This document shows, piece after piece, positions 16,240-25,492 of a stretch of DNA of 64,000 bases. Below the pieces are notes generated by a model that had not been told where the DNA came from, made no database searches, and worked only from the letters and a program-made list of their open reading frames with translations. Source of the stretch: Roseomonas alba (GTDB taxonomy: Bacteria > Pseudomonadota > Alphaproteobacteria > Acetobacterales > Acetobacteraceae); the NCBI RefSeq assembly GCF_019430885.1, contig NZ_JAHYBZ010000001.1, forward strand, positions 620,001 through 684,000. Reading direction: 5' to 3'. Position numbers and translations under genes: made by a program. Each line of letters starts with the position of its first letter. The stretch's first letter is position 1.

Positions 16240-18386
16240 GGCCGGCGCAGCCCCTCGAAGCGCAGCAGGGTGATGGAATGGGGCGGCACGCGGATCGCGG
16301 TGTCGGCCCCGGCCGGTCCCAGGGATTGGCGTTCGAGCCGGATCTCGCCCTCCGCTCCCTGCTGGAAGCGACCGCGCGAGCCGACACGCGCCTGGTCTCC
16401 CCAGCGCAGGCCGGGGATGCGCAGAACGTCGGTACCGGTATTGGCGTCGGGCGCGTCGCCGGTCAGCGTCTCGGCCGTCACCAAGGCGGCGCCGGCCGCG
16501 CCGCCCAGCGTGACGCGCGTCGCGATGGCGGCGGCGGGATGGCGGTTGATCAGCAGCACGGTGGCGACATCGCGTTCGGGCGACGCACTCGCCAGCACAT
16601 CGAGATAGGGCGCGGCCGTCACCCGGTCGACGAAGCCGAGGGCGCGGCTCGCATAGGTCGCGACCTCGGTGCTTGCGGCGAGCAACCCGCTCTCCATGCC
16701 GCGCGCGACCATGCGGAAGGCCATGGCCGGCGCGGTCATCGCCCACTGGTTCCCGCGCCGCCCGATCCAGCCCATGAACAGGGATTCGTTGAGCTTGAAG
16801 AAGTTCGCCAGCTCGACCGAGGGATCCTCTGCGAAGACCCGCAGCGCCGAGGCGACGAAGAGCGCCGATCCCAGCGTCTTTACATGGTCGATGAACGGGG
16901 AGGCCGGGTCGATCGCGAAGAGCGGCCCCCATTCGGTGATGCCGATGCCGATGCGCCGGCCCGGCGCGAAGCGCGCGATCTCTGCCCGCGTATCGGCGAG
17001 GTTGCGTGCGATGAGCTGCGGGAAGGCCCACATCGCCGCATAGACGTCGAGCGGATCGGCCCCGCGCGCGTCGGGTACCAGCGGCGAATAGGCGTTGTGT
17101 ACGGCGAGCAGGTCGATCTCGGACCCCGCGCGGCGCAGCACCACCTCGTTCCAGTTGTCGTGCGCGTTGAATCGGTAGCGGCCGAAATTACGCAGGCCGA
17201 TCGCGGCGATACGAATGTTCGGATCGACGGCGCGCATCGCCCGGGCGAACTGCACGACGCGGTCGGCATAGCGATCGGGCGTCGTCGACCCGCCCGAGGC
17301 GTCGCCAGCCATGTAGAGCTCGTTGCCGATCTCCCACCATGTCACGCGGCCGTTGCGCGGGGCGCGGCCGCCCTCGCCATTCACGTAGCGCACCCAGTCG
17401 GCGGCCAGCTCGGGCGTGCCATGGCCGGCATTGACGGTGATCAGCAGCGAGCCGCCGATCTCCTGCGCGAAGGCGAGCGCCTCGTCGGTGCCGAAGACAT
17501 GGCGGAAGCGCTCCTCCGCGCCGGGATGCGTCGGCGTGGTCGCGCGGGCCGATTGCGGGCCGATGCCGTTGCGCCAGTCATAGGCATCTGACCAGACGCC
17601 GCCGGGGAAGCGGACCAGGGTGATGCCCATGTCGCGCGCCATGGCGACGACATCGGGGTCGAGCCGGTTGCGCCGCGCATCCCACAGCCCGTTGGCGTCG
17701 CGGATCACCTCGATGTTCGTGCCGAACAGGTCGCGCGGGATGGACCTGCGGATCGTGGTGGTATCGACGCGCACGCGCGCCGCGATATCCGCCACCGCGG
17801 CACCGGGTGCCGTGGCGGCCCCCCGCGGTGCCGGCGGCGCGGCGGCCCCGGCGGCGACCGCGACATTGGCGAACAGCGCCGCGCCGGCCGTGCCCTCCGC
17901 CACCAGGAACAGCACCGCGCCTTCGATGGCGCTGTCGTCCGGGACGTCCAGGGTGTCGGACTGTGCCTGCAACGTGCCATCCGCGGTCACGTTGCGCAGG
18001 GTGACGGAGCCGGCCTCCCCGCCACGGCGCAGGATTGCCAGGCCGAGCACGGCCGAGGCACCCCCGCTCGCGCCGAGCGCGGCCGAGACCCGCAGCGTCC
18101 GCCCGCGCACCGCGGCCGCCGGCAGCAATTGCCCGACCCCGAGCGGCTTGGCGCTCGGCGTGTTGCGCGCATTGGGCGACAATTCCAGCACCTGTCCCGG
18201 CACGCCCGATGGCGCCGGCAGCAGGCGCAGGCGGCCCTTGGCCGCCGCTTCGTCATCAAGGAACCAGCCCGCGGGCGGCGCGGCGTCGCCGGCGAATCCC
18301 CCATTCTCCGGCATGCTCTGCGCCACGGCGGGCCGTGCGCCGGCGAGCAGCCCGAACAGCAGGAGGATCAACAGCCGGCGGATCAT
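16236..18386 (-). CDS. Secreted GH51-like (alpha-L-arabinofuranosidase-type) glycoside hydrolase
   Basis: This 716-residue protein begins with a signal peptide (MIRRLLILLLFGLLAGARPAVA), then an approximately 200-residue beta-rich region of carbohydrate-binding type. A clan GH-A barrel follows, with RDLFGTNIEVIRD, TLVRFPGGVWSDAYDWRNG and WWEIGNELYMAG (acid/base Glu), and ITEWGPLF (nucleophile Glu). A C-terminal beta domain closes it. The motifs fit GH51 arabinofuranosidases best, though related clan A families cannot be excluded. It sits inside the export operon, overlapping the flippase stop by one base and the ligase-like gene by four. It therefore probably trims or releases the polymer made here rather than foreign plant material. 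Confidence 0.82.
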   Translation of the reverse strand: MIRRLLILLLFGLLAGARPAVAQSMPENGGFAGDAAPPAGWFLDDEAAAKGRLRLLPAPSGVPGQVLELSPNARNTPSAKPLGVGQLLPAAAVRGRTLRVSAALGASGGASAVLGLAILRRGGEAGSVTLRNVTADGTLQAQSDTLDVPDDSAIEGAVLFLVAEGTAGAALFANVAVAAGAAAPPAPRGAATAPGAAVADIAARVRVDTTTIRRSIPRDLFGTNIEVIRDANGLWDARRNRLDPDVVAMARDMGITLVRFPGGVWSDAYDWRNGIGPQSARATTPTHPGAEERFRHVFGTDEALAFAQEIGGSLLITVNAGHGTPELAADWVRYVNGEGGRAPRNGRVTWWEIGNELYMAGDASGGSTTPDRYADRVVQFARAMRAVDPNIRIAAIGLRNFGRYRFNAHDNWNEVVLRRAGSEIDLLAVHNAYSPLVPDARGADPLDVYAAMWAFPQLIARNLADTRAEIARFAPGRRIGIGITEWGPLFAIDPASPFIDHVKTLGSALFVASALRVFAEDPSVELANFFKLNESLFMGWIGRRGNQWAMTAPAMAFRMVARGMESGLLAASTEVATYASRALGFVDRVTAAPYLDVLASASPERDVATVLLINRHPAAAIATRVTLGGAAGAALVTAETLTGDAPDANTGTDVLRIPGLRWGDQARVGSRGRFQQGAEGEIRLERQSLGPAGADTAIRVPPHSITLLRFEGLRRP

Positions 18387-19726
18387 CAGGTCCCCTCTTT
18401 CCGAATGCCGCGCCCGATGGTGCGCCAGGCGAGAAGCAAGGCCCCGACCAGCGTCGGATCGACCCCGAGCGATCGCCGCACCACGATCGACAGCGCCACG
18501 GCCTGCGCCAGCAAGGTCGTCACCGTTGCGGCCGCGGCGCCCTCGGATCCGAAGGCTGGCACCAGGACCAGACACAGCACCATGTCCAGGATCACAGCCG
18601 CCAGCGCAACGATGATGAGCGCGCGGTTCCGTCCCGACAGGGCGAGCAGGCCGCCCGCCGCCCCGCAGGCGGCCACCGCGACCTGGCCGGCGAGCAGGAT
18701 GGCGAAGGGCGCCCCCGCTGCCGCGAAATCACGGCCGAAGGCCGGCAGGAGCCAGGGCGAGGCGGCCGCCAGCACGCCCGCGACGCCGAGCGAAAGCACG
18801 AGCGTCAGCCCTGCCGCCAGGGCCGCGCTGCGCTGCAGACCCGCCCGATCCCCTGCCGCCGCCTGCCGCGCCAGTGCGGGGGCGAGCAGCGACAGCACGG
18901 AGGAGGTAGCGAGCATCACCGTCAGCGCCAGCCGCGATGCGACGCTGTAGATCCCGGCCGCCTCGGTGCCGAGCAGGGCGCTGATCATGATGGTGTCGAG
19001 CCGCTCGATCAGCGAGACCGAGAGCATCGCGAGCACGAAGGTCATGCCCGCGGCGATCCAGTGGTGCCGTTCCCCCTCGGTACGCGGCCCCGCCGGCGCC
19101 ACCGGCAGTGCGTGGCCCGCGGCGCGTGCCGTGAGGAGTGCGGCAAGCAGCGCGGCCAGCGCGGTCAGCCACAGCGCAATCTCCGCCGTTGCGAAGCCCC
19201 ACCACCGCGCGAGGAGCACGAAGGCCGCGATCATCGCCGTACGGAAAAGATTGAGCAGCAGGTCCGCCCGCATGGGCCGGGCGAGCGCCTGAAGGAGCCC
19301 TGCCGCGAGGGTGCCGAGCCCAAAGACGGGAATGATCGCCGCCGCGGCAACCGCGGCGTGCGCCTGGTCACGCAATGGCGGCAGCAGCAGGAAGACCAGC
19401 GCGAAGCCGAGCGCGACCGGGATCGACGTCAGCAGGGTCAGACGCCGCGCGGCAGACAGGAAGCCGCGCAGCGCCGCGTCTTGCCCGGCTGCGAGATAGA
19501 CGGGCACGAAGCGCACCGCCGCCATCGGCATGCCGAAGCCCCCTGTGATGGAGAGCACCGTGGCCAGGGCGAGGAACGTTGCATAAGCGCCAAGACCCTC
19601 CGGACCGAGGCTGCGTGCCAGGATGATCTGCATGCCGAACCCCGCCACGACGAGCCCGCCCTTGAGCCCGAGGGCCATGGCAGCGCGTGTCAGCACCTGC
19701 CGGGTGCCCGGGTTTGGCCGATCCAC
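18386..19726 (-). CDS. Wzx-type polysaccharide flippase
   Basis: This 446-residue MATE/MVF-type transporter has 12 or more membrane spans and the family opening (ALGLKGGLVVAGFGMQIILARSLGPEGLGAYATFLAL). It would flip the undecaprenyl-linked repeat unit to the periplasm. The GTG start at 19726 is preferred because AGGAG lies about 9 bases upstream; earlier in-frame starts add unlike residues. It is the first gene of the minus-strand operon, so the promoter lies in 19727-20050. Confidence 0.87.
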   Translation of the reverse strand: MDRPNPGTRQVLTRAAMALGLKGGLVVAGFGMQIILARSLGPEGLGAYATFLALATVLSITGGFGMPMAAVRFVPVYLAAGQDAALRGFLSAARRLTLLTSIPVALGFALVFLLLPPLRDQAHAAVAAAAIIPVFGLGTLAAGLLQALARPMRADLLLNLFRTAMIAAFVLLARWWGFATAEIALWLTALAALLAALLTARAAGHALPVAPAGPRTEGERHHWIAAGMTFVLAMLSVSLIERLDTIMISALLGTEAAGIYSVASRLALTVMLATSSVLSLLAPALARQAAAGDRAGLQRSAALAAGLTLVLSLGVAGVLAAASPWLLPAFGRDFAAAGAPFAILLAGQVAVAACGAAGGLLALSGRNRALIIVALAAVILDMVLCLVLVPAFGSEGAAAATVTTLLAQAVALSIVVRRSLGVDPTLVGALLLAWRTIGRGIRKEGT

Positions 19727-20050
19727 GCATCCTGCTCCTGTTTCACATTGCGGCGTCGCATTTAGTATTGAGGCAGAATGTTTCGAGAGCATAGTTTGCC
19801 GGGGATCGGCCCTGCGCGGCCGTGGTGCCGGCAACGCGTCGGCAGCGGCAGCGCGAGGTTCGAACGTGGTCCGTGTGCATCAGAACGCTCGGCCGCGCGG
19901 GGAGACAGGACGGTTGGTGCGTTGCCTCTGCTGCCCGGATACGGCGGCGGCAAGGCGGCGCAGTTCCTATTACGTTGGAGCCGAGGCCTTGACCATTAAG
20001 GGCGTAACATCGACCCAGACGAAGGCGGCGGCGGCCGGCGTGACGCGGCC
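19727..20050. promoter_or_regulatory. Divergent promoter region of the exopolysaccharide locus
   Basis: This 324-base gap separates the two divergent exopolysaccharide operons and must hold both promoters. An AT-richer patch at about 19740-19800 lies just upstream of the flippase RBS. I could not fix convincing -35/-10 pairs by eye. No gene, riboswitch or repeat is seen. Confidence 0.4.
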
Positions 20051-21526
20051 ATGACCCGGGTCACCCTGGTGGAGGCTCCTTCCGGCGGTCGCGACGTCTC
20101 GCGGCCGCACGATGTGAAGCCGGCGCCGCCGGCGCGTCGTTCCACCGCGCTGATGGCGGGGATGATGCCGGCGGTCGATGCCGCTCTGCTGCTTGTCGCC
20201 GACCTTGTCGTCGGTCTCGGCCTCGGCGATGCCGACGGGCCGGATGTGGGGCGGCAACTCGCGGCCACCATCGTCGGGGCGGGGCTTTTCGTCGCCATGG
20301 CCGCACTGGCCGGGCAATACCGTGGCGAGGATCTCGACCGGCGGATCGCGGCGCTCGGGCCCCTTTCGGCGATCTGGGGGCTCGCGGTGATGCTGACGCT
20401 GACGATCGCCTTCCTCTGGGATGGCGGGGTTGCGGTGACGCGCGCCTGGGTGGTGGGCTGGTTCCTGGTCGGCGGCGGCGCGCTGGTCGCCTGGCGCCAT
20501 GGCGCGGCGGCGGCGCTGCGGCGCTGGCGGGTCGAAGGCCGCCTCGCGGAACGCGTCCTCGTCGTCGGCGGCGGCCAGCACGTGCGGCGTCTGGTCGACC
20601 ATCTGGCGGAGCCGCGGGCCGCGGGCCTGGTGGCGCTCCTTGGCATCTACAGCCTCGATGGCGCGGAGGCGCCGCATCCCGACGCGCAAGGCTGGTTCGA
20701 GGATTTGCTGCGCGATGCGCCAGGGCTTGGCGTCGATGCGGTGCTGATCGCGCTGCCCTGGTCGGAGCCGGAACGCATCGCCGAGGCCTGCATGCGGCTG
20801 CGCGAATTGCCGGTCGATGTGCGCCTCGCGCCTGACCTCGCGGGCTATGACCTGCCGACCGCGGCGCCGCACCGCATTGCCGGGCGTGTGGGCCTCGAAG
20901 TGTGGGGGCGGCCGCTGCGCGACTGGCGCGGCGTCGTCAAGCGGGCCGAGGATCTCGTCATCGGCAGCGCGCTGGTGCTGCTCTTTGCACCGGTCATGGC
21001 GCTTGCCGCCCTCGCCATCCGGCTCGACAGCCGGGGGCCGGTGCTGCTGCGCCAGCGGCGCTACGGCCTCGGCAACACGCCGATCTCGATCTTCAAGTTT
21101 CGCACCATGTACGCCGACAAATGCGACCTGTCCGGCCGCGTCGCGACCGTGCGCGGCGACCCGCGGGTGACGCGGGTGGGGCGCTTCCTGCGCCGCACCA
21201 GCCTCGACGAGCTGCCGCAGCTCTTCAACGTCGTGCTGGGGACGATGTCGCTGGTCGGGCCGCGTGCCCATCCGGTCGAGATGCAGGTCGGCGGGCGCTA
21301 TTACCACGAGGTCGTCAGCCACTACGCCGCGCGCCACCGCATGAAGCCTGGCATCACGGGGCTCGCGCAGATCAACGGCTATCGGGGACTGGTCGATACG
21401 CTCGAGAAGGCGCAGCGCCGGCTTGACTACGACCTGCACTATGTCGAGCACTGGTCGCTCGCGATGGACATCCGGATCCTCTTCGCGACAGTCTTCCGCG
21501 GATTCACCAGCGACAGCGCATTCTGA
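20051..21526 (+). CDS. Initiating sugar-1-phosphate transferase (polyprenyl glycosylphosphotransferase, WcaJ/ExoY-type)
   Basis: This 491-residue protein transfers a sugar-phosphate to undecaprenyl phosphate, starting each repeat unit. It has four hydrophobic helices in the first 160 residues, a cytosolic Rossmann-like region ([18 protein letters not shown]), a further membrane helix (about 305-325) and the catalytic ExoY/WbaP domain. That domain shows [42 protein letters not shown] and [15 protein letters not shown]. It is the first gene of the plus-strand operon. Confidence 0.93.
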   Translation: MTRVTLVEAPSGGRDVSRPHDVKPAPPARRSTALMAGMMPAVDAALLLVADLVVGLGLGDADGPDVGRQLAATIVGAGLFVAMAALAGQYRGEDLDRRIAALGPLSAIWGLAVMLTLTIAFLWDGGVAVTRAWVVGWFLVGGGALVAWRHGAAAALRRWRVEGRLAERVLVVGGGQHVRRLVDHLAEPRAAGLVALLGIYSLDGAEAPHPDAQGWFEDLLRDAPGLGVDAVLIALPWSEPERIAEACMRLRELPVDVRLAPDLAGYDLPTAAPHRIAGRVGLEVWGRPLRDWRGVVKRAEDLVIGSALVLLFAPVMALAALAIRLDSRGPVLLRQRRYGLGNTPISIFKFRTMYADKCDLSGRVATVRGDPRVTRVGRFLRRTSLDELPQLFNVVLGTMSLVGPRAHPVEMQVGGRYYHEVVSHYAARHRMKPGITGLAQINGYRGLVDTLEKAQRRLDYDLHYVEHWSLAMDIRILFATVFRGFTSDSAF

Positions 21527-21575
21527 CGGGACGGAACGGCCGGCAGGCCGGCCTCACTACGAAGGAGCAACAACG

Positions 21576-22283
21576 ATGAAGGTCGTCATCCTGGCGGGCG
21601 GTTCCGGCACCCGGGCCTATCCCTACACCGAGTATCTGCCCAAGCCGATGATGCCGGTGGGCGGCAAGCCAATCCTGGTGCGCGTGATGGAGATCTACGC
21701 GCGGCAGGGCGTCACGGAATTCGTCGTCTCGGTCGGCTACCGGAAGGAAATCATCCTCGACTATTTCGAAGGTCGCAGCTTCGGCTGGAAGGTCGACCTG
21801 GTGGACACCGGCGCGCAGACCGACACCGGCGGGCGGATCTGGGGGTGCCGGGACCTGGTCGGCGACACCTTCATGGCAACCTATGCCGACGGGCTATGCG
21901 ACGTGGACCTGACGAAGCTGCTCGACTTCCACCACAAGCACGGCAAGCTCGCGACCATCACCTCGGTCCCGCTGCGCTCCCAGTATGGCACCATCGAAGC
22001 CGATGCCAGCGGCGTCATCCAGGACTTCAAGGAAAAGCCGGTGATGCGCGACCACTGGATCAACGCCGGCTACTTCGTCATGGATAAGCGCATCTTCGAC
22101 CACTGGCAGGGCGAGAACCTGGAGCGCGACGTATTCCCGAACCTGCTGCCGGGCCGTCACCTTGCGACCTATCGCCATGACGGCTTCTTCAAGTCGATGG
22201 ACACCTACAAGGACCAGCAGGAGATCGAGGCCATGTACAGCGCCGGCCAGACCCCCTGGATGCGCGCGGCCCAGGCGGCCTGA
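21576..22283 (+). CDS. rfbF: Glucose-1-phosphate cytidylyltransferase
   Basis: This 235-residue nucleotidyltransferase makes CDP-glucose from CTP and glucose-1-phosphate. Sequence signs are LAGGSGTRAYPYTEYLPKPMMPVGGKPIL at the start (the activator loop with the PKPM motif), ATYADGLCDVD for metal binding and HDGFFKSMDTYKDQ near the end, all typical of RfbF. ATG 21576 has GAAGGAG upstream. At about 236 residues it is slightly shorter than Salmonella RfbF (257). The next gene consumes its product. Confidence 0.93.
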   Translation: MKVVILAGGSGTRAYPYTEYLPKPMMPVGGKPILVRVMEIYARQGVTEFVVSVGYRKEIILDYFEGRSFGWKVDLVDTGAQTDTGGRIWGCRDLVGDTFMATYADGLCDVDLTKLLDFHHKHGKLATITSVPLRSQYGTIEADASGVIQDFKEKPVMRDHWINAGYFVMDKRIFDHWQGENLERDVFPNLLPGRHLATYRHDGFFKSMDTYKDQQEIEAMYSAGQTPWMRAAQAA

Positions 22284-22376
22284 TCGACCGGGCGGCGCGG
22301 GCGGTACGGCCCGCGCCGACCACAGGACGGGCCGGGGCGTGAACCGGCCTTGCGGACACACAGGACAGGTATCGAC

Positions 22377-23372
22377 ATGACCGGAACTGCCGGCTTCTGG
22401 GCCGACAAGCGCGTTTTCGTCACGGGATCCTCGGGCTTCCTCGGCTCCTGGACGGTGAAGGAGCTGAACCGTCGCGGGGCGACCACCATCGGCTATGTGC
22501 GCGATCTGGGGCGGCACCTGTCGCGCCGCGACGACCCGGAGACGGAACCGCATTTCACTGTGCATGGCGCGCTCGAGGACTACGAGACCATCCTGCGCGC
22601 CATCAATGAGCACGAGGCCGACACCGTCCTGCATCTCGGCGCCCAGCCCATCGTCGGCGTCGCCAACCGCCACCCGCGCTCGACCTTCGAGGCGAATGTG
22701 CGCGGAACCTGGAATGTGCTCGACGCCTGCCGCGAGATCGGGGGCAAGGTGAAGCGCATCGTCGTCGCGTCCTCCGACAAGGCCTACGGCACCGCGTCGA
22801 CGCTGCCCTATGACGAGAGCATGCCGCTGAACGGCCGGCATCCCTACGATGCTTCCAAATCCTGCACCGACATCATCGCGCAGACCTATCACCACACCTA
22901 TGGACTGCCCGTCTGCGTCACCCGGGCGGGGAATTTCTATGGCGGCCGGGACCTCAACTTCAACCGCATCGTCCCCGGCGTGGCGCGCTGGGCGATCAAT
23001 GGGGAACGGCCGATCCTGCGCTCCGACGGGTCGATGATCCGCGACTACATCTATGTCCGCGACGTGGTCTTTGCGTATCTCGCCCTGGCCGAGAAGATGG
23101 AGGACAAGGCCATCCACGGCCACGCCTTCAACTTCTCGACCGAGCAGCCGATGTCGGTCATCGCGCTGGTGAAGCACATCCTCGCCGCGGCCGGGCGTTC
23201 GGACCTCGAACCCATCATCCTCGGCGAGGCGACGAACGAGATCCCCGAGCAGCATCTCTCGGCCGCCAAGGCGCGGGCAATGCTGGGCTGGACGCCCGCC
23301 TTCACGCTGGATGCGGCGCTGGGCGAGACGGTGGCCTGGTATCGCGCCTGGCTCGAAGGCCAGCCCGCATGA
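22377..23372 (+). CDS. rfbG: CDP-glucose 4,6-dehydratase-type SDR
   Basis: This 331-residue extended SDR has the NAD motif VTGSSGFLGSWTVKEL (residues about 14-29), LHLGAQPIVGVANRHPRSTFEANV, the catalytic Tyr-x3-Lys (YDASK), RAGNFYGGRDLNFNRIVPG and RDYIYVRDVV, matching RfbG. It yields CDP-4-keto-6-deoxyglucose. No RfbH dehydratase or later CDP-sugar enzyme follows, so the next step is not visible here. The stop overlaps the next gene start by four bases. Confidence 0.9.
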   Translation: MTGTAGFWADKRVFVTGSSGFLGSWTVKELNRRGATTIGYVRDLGRHLSRRDDPETEPHFTVHGALEDYETILRAINEHEADTVLHLGAQPIVGVANRHPRSTFEANVRGTWNVLDACREIGGKVKRIVVASSDKAYGTASTLPYDESMPLNGRHPYDASKSCTDIIAQTYHHTYGLPVCVTRAGNFYGGRDLNFNRIVPGVARWAINGERPILRSDGSMIRDYIYVRDVVFAYLALAEKMEDKAIHGHAFNFSTEQPMSVIALVKHILAAAGRSDLEPIILGEATNEIPEQHLSAAKARAMLGWTPAFTLDAALGETVAWYRAWLEGQPA

Positions 23373-24880
23373 CATCGCCTGCCGGCCCCCCGCCGGCGAA
23401 TCTCGGCGGCCTGCTGCCCGCCGTGTCCCTGCATGAGATCGCCGAGATCCTGTTCCGCCGGATCTGGAGCGTGATCGGCATCGTGCTGGTCTCGGTCGTG
23501 TGCGCGGCCGTCTACGCCTTCCTCATCCGCGGCGATGCCTGGATGGCGGAGGCGAAGATCCTGGTCCGCCTGGGCCAGGAGCAGGCGCCGTTGCCGACCA
23601 TGGTGGCCGACCGCCAGGCGCTGGTCGCCACCACGGCAGGCCATGTGAACAGCGAGATGGAGCTGATCCGCTCGCGCGATCTGATCGCGCGGCTCGTCGA
23701 TCGCGTCGACCTGACGCCGCAACCGCGGCCCGCGCCGACCTCGCTGTTCGGACGCATCAAGGAAGCCGCGCGCGACCTGTACCGGCAGGTCCAGGCATGG
23801 TTCGAGGAGATCCTGATCGCGATCGGCGCCCGCGTCCGCCTCACCCCGCGCGAGCAGGCGATCGAGGCCATCGCCGGCTCCCTGATCCTCGAGACCCAGC
23901 CCAACAGCAATGTCGTCGGCGCGCGCTTCCTCTGGGCCCAGCGCGGCGTGCCGGAGGCCATCCTGGGCCAGTTGCTCGACCTCTATTTCGAGATGCGGGG
24001 GGCGATGTTCCTCGGCACCCAGGCCGTGACCTTCTTCACCGAACGCCGGCGCGAGACCGCCCTGCGCCTGCAGGAGGTCGAGGCGGCACTGTCGACCTTC
24101 GAACGCGAGAACGGCATCACCAGTCCCGACGAGCAGCGTTCCGGCCTGAACCGCCGCCTGGCCGAGGCCGACACCGCGGTGCAGGCCGCCACGCTCGAGC
24201 TCAACATGGCGCGCACCGCGATGGACCAGCTCGACGCGGCCCGGGCGGCGGGCGACGAGACGCTGTCCGGGGTCGCGCTCGCCGGCAATCCGCTGCAGCA
24301 ATCGCTGGCGACGGAGCTCGCCACGCTGGGTGCGCGCAGCGCCGGGGCGCAGACCACGCTGAGCGCGCAGGACGTCAATATCCGCCGCCAGCGCGCCGAA
24401 ATGGCCGCGCTGTCGCGCCAGCTCGCTGACCAGGTGCGCGCCACCTTCGCCCAGCGCCAGGAATTGCTTGAAGCCCGCGAACGCCAGCGCGCGGCGATCC
24501 AGTCCGAGCTTGACGCCTTCCAGGCCGAGCTGCCGCGCTGGTACGAACTGCGCCGCGAGGTGGAATCGGCGCGCCGCGCCTATGAGTTCAACGACAACAA
24601 GCTGAACGATTCGCTGGCCATCGCGGCGTTGGAGCAGGCGCGGATCGGCAATGTTCAGCTTGTCCAGCGCCCTGCCGAAGGGGCCAATCCGGTCGGTGTG
24701 CGCAAGATGTCGATGATCATGCTCGCCGGCGCGGCGGGGGTGGTGCTGGCACTGGCCTGGGTGGCGCTGCGCAGCTTCTTCGACCACCGGGTCTATGGCC
24801 GTGCGGATGTCGAGAAACAGCTCGGCCTGCGCGTGCTGGCCGTGGCACCGCGCGTGCGTCAGCCGCAACCGGTGGGCTGA
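23369..24880 (+). CDS. Polysaccharide co-polymerase / chain-length determinant (Wzz/GumC-type)
   Basis: This 503-residue protein has an N-terminal Wzz domain with a first membrane helix (WSVIGIVLVSVVCAAVYAFL, about 31-50), a long periplasmic coiled-coil region (about 190-400) and a second membrane helix near 448-465 (IMLAGAAGVVLALAWVALRSF). It ends in a short cytosolic tail without a kinase domain. Such proteins set polymer length and bridge the polymerase and the outer-membrane exporter. The P-loop protein that follows three bases later is the expected separate cytosolic partner. Confidence 0.87.
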   Translation: MTSPAGPPPANLGGLLPAVSLHEIAEILFRRIWSVIGIVLVSVVCAAVYAFLIRGDAWMAEAKILVRLGQEQAPLPTMVADRQALVATTAGHVNSEMELIRSRDLIARLVDRVDLTPQPRPAPTSLFGRIKEAARDLYRQVQAWFEEILIAIGARVRLTPREQAIEAIAGSLILETQPNSNVVGARFLWAQRGVPEAILGQLLDLYFEMRGAMFLGTQAVTFFTERRRETALRLQEVEAALSTFERENGITSPDEQRSGLNRRLAEADTAVQAATLELNMARTAMDQLDAARAAGDETLSGVALAGNPLQQSLATELATLGARSAGAQTTLSAQDVNIRRQRAEMAALSRQLADQVRATFAQRQELLEARERQRAAIQSELDAFQAELPRWYELRREVESARRAYEFNDNKLNDSLAIAALEQARIGNVQLVQRPAEGANPVGVRKMSMIMLAGAAGVVLALAWVALRSFFDHRVYGRADVEKQLGLRVLAVAPRVRQPQPVG

Positions 24881-24883
24881 CCG

Positions 24884-25492
24884 GTGAAGCCTCCCAGTCT
24901 GCGACCGGAGCTGGCGCGGGCGGCCGCGACCCTCGCGCGCGTTGCCGAGGAAGGCGGCCTCCGCGCCCTGACCCTGGTCGGTGCGGTGCGTGGGGAAGGG
25001 GTGACGACCATCACTGCGCATCTCGCGCGCGAACTGGTGGACCATCTCGGTCTGCGCGTGCTGCTCGTCGACCTGGCGCCGGGCAAGCGGCGGCTGGCGC
25101 AGACGCTGGGCCGCCTCTCCACGGCGCCGGCAACGATTCGCGAGGACGCCGTCGCCGGCGCGGCCAGCCCCTGGGCGCTGGTCGACCTGGCCCAGGCGGC
25201 CGAACCGCTACGCGACCTGCGGCAGCGCCTGTCCGCGCTGCTCGGTGCCGCGGCCGGGCGTTTCGACATCGTGCTGGTGGATGCGCCGCCGCTCGCCGAC
25301 GGGCTGGAGGCGCTGGCCGCCGCCCGCGTCTGCGGCCAGGCGCTGCTGGTGATCCGCGCCGGCAACCTGCCCTACGAGGTGCTGGAACGGATGCGCGACG
25401 ACCTGGTGGAGGCGAAGGTCGACATTCTCGGCGTCATCCTCAACCAGCGGCGGGAGGTGGTGCCCGCCTGGATCGACAGGCTGCTGCGATGA
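24884..25492 (+). CDS. Degenerate BY-kinase/CpsD-like P-loop protein
   Basis: This 202-residue protein has the fold order of bacterial tyrosine kinases of the Wzc/CpsD type: a Walker A position (GAVRGEGVTTITAHLAREL), Walker A' (VLLVDLAPGKRRL) and Walker B (FDIVLVDAPPLADGLEAL). The invariant P-loop Lys is replaced by Val (GEGVTT instead of GEGKTT), and the C-terminus has no tyrosine cluster. Kinase activity is therefore doubtful; a structural partner for the chain-length protein upstream is more likely. The GTG start follows the previous stop by three bases, and the end overlaps the next gene by four. Confidence 0.8.
   Translation: MKPPSLRPELARAAATLARVAEEGGLRALTLVGAVRGEGVTTITAHLARELVDHLGLRVLLVDLAPGKRRLAQTLGRLSTAPATIREDAVAGAASPWALVDLAQAAEPLRDLRQRLSALLGAAAGRFDIVLVDAPPLADGLEALAAARVCGQALLVIRAGNLPYEVLERMRDDLVEAKVDILGVILNQRREVVPAWIDRLLR

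Noticed and set aside
14755-17031. Extended 758-codon frame for the O-antigen-ligase-like gene
   Set aside because: The upstream 260 codons lie inside the glycosidase gene and are low complexity. The GTG at 16239 overlaps the glycosidase stop by four bases and begins the hydrophobic protein.
18035-19765. 576-codon plus-strand ORF across the glycosidase and flippase genes
   Set aside because: Arg/Gln/Gly-rich antisense frame without motifs; both minus-strand genes are clear.
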